Positions 59,818 to 64,000 of a stretch of DNA of 64,000 bases are shown piece after piece. The notes below the pieces were generated by a model that saw only the letters and a program-made list of their open reading frames with translations, was not told the DNA's origin and searched no databases. This stretch comes from Mesorhizobium sp. B1-1-8 (GTDB taxonomy: Bacteria > Pseudomonadota > Alphaproteobacteria > Rhizobiales > Rhizobiaceae). How positions within the stretch are numbered: position 1 is the stretch's first letter; each line of letters starts with the position of its first letter. The translations under genes and the position numbers were made by a program. The DNA is taken from NCBI RefSeq assembly GCF_006442795.2, contig NZ_CP083956.1, positions 1,178,001 to 1,242,000 on the forward strand. The letters are read 5' to 3'.

Positions 59818-61083
59818 ATGAAGGCGGCCGGCATGACCGGATATTTTTCTTCTCCTTTCCCGCGCCGGACCTCGGTCGGCGTTTCGGTGGGCGGCGTGAT
59901 CGTCGGTGGCGGCGCGCCGGTCGTCGTGCAGTCGATGACCAACACCGATACGGCCGATGTCGATCAGACGGTGGCCCAGGTCGCGGCGCTGCAGCGCGCC
60001 GGCTCCGAGATCGTGCGCATCACCGTCGATCGCGACGAAAGCGCGGCCGCGGTGCCGCGCATCCATGAGCGGCTGTTGCGGCTCGGCATCAACGTGCCGC
60101 TGGTCGGCGATTTTCACTACATCGGCCACAAGCTGCTGGCCGATCATCCGGCCTGCGCCGAGGCGCTGGCTAAATACCGCATCAACCCCGGCAATGTCGG
60201 CTTCAAGGACAAGAAGGACCGCCAGTTCGCGGCGATCGTCGAAATGGCGATCAGATACGACAAGCCGGTGCGCATCGGCGTCAACTGGGGCTCGCTCGAC
60301 CAGGAACTTCTGACCCGGCTGATGGATGACAACCAGGCCCGGGGCTTTCCGCTGACGGCGCAGGAGGTGACGCGCGAGGCGATCGTGCAGTCGGCGATCC
60401 TGTCGGCCGAGATGGCGGAAGAGATCGGGCTTGGCCGGGAAAAAATCATCCTGTCGGCCAAGGTCAGCGGCGTGCAGGATTTGATCGCCGTCTATACCGA
60501 GCTCGCCACACGCTCCAACCATGCGCTGCATCTCGGCCTCACCGAGGCCGGCATGGGCACCAAGGGCATCGTTGCCTCGTCCGCCGCGATGGGCATCCTT
60601 TTGCAGCAGGGCATCGGCGACACCATCCGCATCTCGCTGACGCCGGAGCCGAACGGCGACCGCACCCGCGAGGTACAGGTGTCGCAGGAATTGCTGCAGA
60701 CCATGGGCTTCCGGCAGTTCGTGCCGATCGTCGCCGCTTGCCCCGGCTGTGGCCGCACGACCTCGACCGTATTCCAGGAACTCGCCCAGAACATCCAGGC
60801 CGACATCCGCAAGAACATGCCGGTGTGGCGCGAGAAATATCCGGGCGTCCAGAACCTCAAGGTCGCGGTGATGGGCTGCATCGTCAACGGCCCGGGCGAG
60901 TCCAAACATGCCGATATCGGCATATCGCTGCCGGGCACCGGCGAGACGCCGATAGCGCCGGTGTTTGTCGACGGCAAGAAGGCGGCGACATTGCGCGGCC
61001 CGTCTATCGCGCAGGATTTCGAAAAGATGGTCGCCGATTATATCGAGCAGCGGTACGGGCACGGCAAAGCCGCCGCGGAATGA
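59818..61083 (+). CDS. ispG: 4-hydroxy-3-methylbut-2-enyl-diphosphate synthase
   Basis: An iron-sulphur enzyme of the MEP isoprenoid pathway, also called GcpE. The 421 residues carry a TIM-barrel start ([24 protein letters not shown]), and the [4Fe-4S] ligands in ACPGCGRT near 305-312 and [10 protein letters not shown] near 352-361. Both ATG 59818 and the in-frame ATG 59833 are possible, the second having an AAGGCGG upstream and fitting homologues that begin MTGYF. The transglycosylase gene follows four bases later. Confidence 0.95.
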   Translation: MKAAGMTGYFSSPFPRRTSVGVSVGGVIVGGGAPVVVQSMTNTDTADVDQTVAQVAALQRAGSEIVRITVDRDESAAAVPRIHERLLRLGINVPLVGDFHYIGHKLLADHPACAEALAKYRINPGNVGFKDKKDRQFAAIVEMAIRYDKPVRIGVNWGSLDQELLTRLMDDNQARGFPLTAQEVTREAIVQSAILSAEMAEEIGLGREKIILSAKVSGVQDLIAVYTELATRSNHALHLGLTEAGMGTKGIVASSAAMGILLQQGIGDTIRISLTPEPNGDRTREVQVSQELLQTMGFRQFVPIVAACPGCGRTTSTVFQELAQNIQADIRKNMPVWREKYPGVQNLKVAVMGCIVNGPGESKHADIGISLPGTGETPIAPVFVDGKKAATLRGPSIAQDFEKMVADYIEQRYGHGKAAAE

Positions 61084-61087
61084 GCCG

Positions 61088-61948
61088 ATGCGGCGTTTCC
61101 TCAAGGCAACGCTGCTCCTGCTCCTCGCGCTGATCCCGGCCACCCAGGCATTCGCCGATCCGCCGCAGTCGAAATCGGCCACAAAACGGCTGATCAGCCG
61201 CGTCTGCGATCTGATCGAGACCGAGGCCGGCAAGAACGGCCTGCCCAAGGATTTCTTCGCCCGGCTGATCTGGAAGGAAAGCCGTTTCGATCCCAATGCG
61301 GTCAGCCCGGTGGGCGCCGAAGGCATCGCCCAGTTCATGCCCGGCACGGCCAAGCTGCGCGGGCTTGCCGATCCCTTCGACATCGGGCAGGCCATTCCCG
61401 CATCGGCAAAATATCTTGCCGAGATGAAGGCCGGCTACGGCAATCTCGGCTTGGCGGCAGCAGCCTACAATGCCGGCGAGAACCGGGTGTCGCGCTGGCT
61501 AAATTCGGGCGGCTTCCTGCCGATGGAGACCGAGAGCTATGTCTTCGACGTGATGGGCGAGCCGGTCGACAAGTTTTCCGACGCCTCCTATTCCGGCACG
61601 GTGCAGCCGCTCGATCCGAAGGCCAGCTTCGCGGTGGCCTGCCGCCGGCTGCCGGTGATCATGTCGCAAACCGTCGCCATGGCATCCATCAACGTCAAGC
61701 CGTGGGGCATCCAGGTGGCCGGCAATTTCCGCCGCTCGGCGGCGATCAGCCAGTGGCTGAGGGTGCGCGGCCGGTTCCCGGCGCTGCTTGCCAGCTATGA
61801 CCCCGTGGTCAGCCGGGTGCGCACGCCGATCGGCCGGCGCGGCATCTACGCGGTCAGGATCGGCGCCGATTCGAGAGGAGAGGCCGATGGCATCTGCAAC
61901 AGGCTGCAGAGCGTCGGCGGCGCTTGCGTGGTGCTGCGCAATCGGTAG
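61088..61948 (+). CDS. Lytic transglycosylase with C-terminal SPOR-like part
   Basis: About 286 residues. A signal peptide (MRRFLKATLLLLLALIPATQ AFA) precedes an SLT domain with catalytic Glu in LIWKESRFDPNAVSPVGAEG IAQFMPGTA and the AAAAYNAGENRVSRWL motif near 125-140. The last 40 residues (GIYAVRIGADSRGEADGICN RLQSVGGACVVLRN) resemble a SPOR peptidoglycan-binding module. It cleaves murein strands. It starts four bases after the ispG stop and is probably co-transcribed with it. Confidence 0.9.
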   Translation: MRRFLKATLLLLLALIPATQAFADPPQSKSATKRLISRVCDLIETEAGKNGLPKDFFARLIWKESRFDPNAVSPVGAEGIAQFMPGTAKLRGLADPFDIGQAIPASAKYLAEMKAGYGNLGLAAAAYNAGENRVSRWLNSGGFLPMETESYVFDVMGEPVDKFSDASYSGTVQPLDPKASFAVACRRLPVIMSQTVAMASINVKPWGIQVAGNFRRSAAISQWLRVRGRFPALLASYDPVVSRVRTPIGRRGIYAVRIGADSRGEADGICNRLQSVGGACVVLRNR

Positions 61949-61987
61949 CGGGTAATCGGAAAGAAATTCGGAGACGCTGGAGGGACA

Positions 61988-62146
61988 GCGCCCCCCTCTG
62001 GCCTGCCGGCCATCTCCCCCACAAGTGGGGAGATCGGATGTCACAGCGGCTTTCGCCAATCTCCAACGCTGCAGGATGAGCGAGGCGCCGAAGCTGCTGA
62101 TCTCCCCCCTTGTGGGGGAGATGGCCGGCAGGCCAGAGGGGGGCGC
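61988..62146. repeat. Near-perfect 48-bp inverted repeat (GCGCCCCCCTCTG family)
   Basis: The arms 61988-62035 and 62099-62146 are complementary at 47 of 48 positions, with 63 bases between. Each arm also folds on itself through CTCCCCC.ACAAG.GGGGAG. Ends and flanks match the element at 11799-11856. It fills the gap between two convergent genes. Confidence 0.92.
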
Positions 62147-62194
62147 GAGGGAACTCGGCGGCTGGCAGTTAACCACGCCCCCTTCGACGAATGC

Positions 62195-64000
<1,806 letters not shown>

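Overview
The window looks like a chromosomal segment of an alphaproteobacterium of the Hyphomicrobiales, most likely Mesorhizobium or a close relative. This is inferred from the high-GC coding style, the rhizobial gene sets (serC-serA-purA, an RpoH2-type sigma factor, a CarD regulator, phbA-phbB-phaR), the small DUF1244, DUF465 and DUF1036 proteins, and many dispersed palindromic intergenic repeats of rhizobial type. There is no rRNA, tRNA, CRISPR array, transposase or phage gene.

Layout. 1-7.4 kb: serine synthesis (3' part of serC, then serA), a hicB/hicA toxin-antitoxin pair whose hicA is frameshifted, a DMT-type exporter, purA, and a Pro/Ala-rich one-pass membrane protein of unknown role. 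7.4-14.3 kb: a ccdAB module, an ABC-F ATPase with thiamine pyrophosphokinase, and, divergently, a TPP riboswitch driving thiBPQ thiamine import. 14.4-19.1 kb: an M48 lipoprotein protease, a caspase-fold/Sel1 secreted protein, and rpoH2 with an excellent EcfG-type (general stress) promoter. 19.3-27.3 kb: a cystine-type ABC transporter, then on the minus strand a SUV3-like RNA helicase with a very long basic tail, an S4 protein, fdxA and carD. 27.3-28.0 kb is a non-coding region with 12 GANTC (CcrM) sites and a duplicated iteron-like module. 28-30.9 kb: polyhydroxybutyrate genes phbB and phbA, divergent from phaR. 31-41 kb: MFS transporter, LysR/SDR pair, DUF3309 peptide, RND efflux pair, aldehyde dehydrogenase. 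41-46 kb: patatin lipase, two divergent citrate-synthase paralogs (one fused to a DNA-binding domain), DUF1244, N-formylglutamate amidohydrolase. 46.3-53.2 kb: DUF1036, pyruvate kinase, an alpha/beta hydrolase preceded by an 8-bp tandem repeat, a TPR protein, rpmJ, an LprI-like protein, purE-purK. 53.2-58.9 kb: an IclR-controlled import and catabolism operon (binding protein, two permeases, ATPase, RidA, SelA-fold PLP enzyme). 59-64 kb: two DUF465 peptides, ispG, a lytic transglycosylase, and a hybrid histidine kinase running off the right edge.

Regulatory links visible in sequence: thiamine pyrophosphate controls thiBPQ by riboswitch; EcfG stress control of rpoH2; a near-identical 12-bp motif in the phaR/phbA intergenic region and upstream of the patatin gene suggests a PhaR regulon; nested palindromes between the IclR gene and its operon. 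Best leads for novelty: the GANTC/iteron region at 27.44-27.84 kb; the RidA/SelA-fold operon with its missing start codon and in-frame UGA junction; the citrate synthase fused to an HTH; and the 10-copy octamer at the start of the alpha/beta hydrolase.
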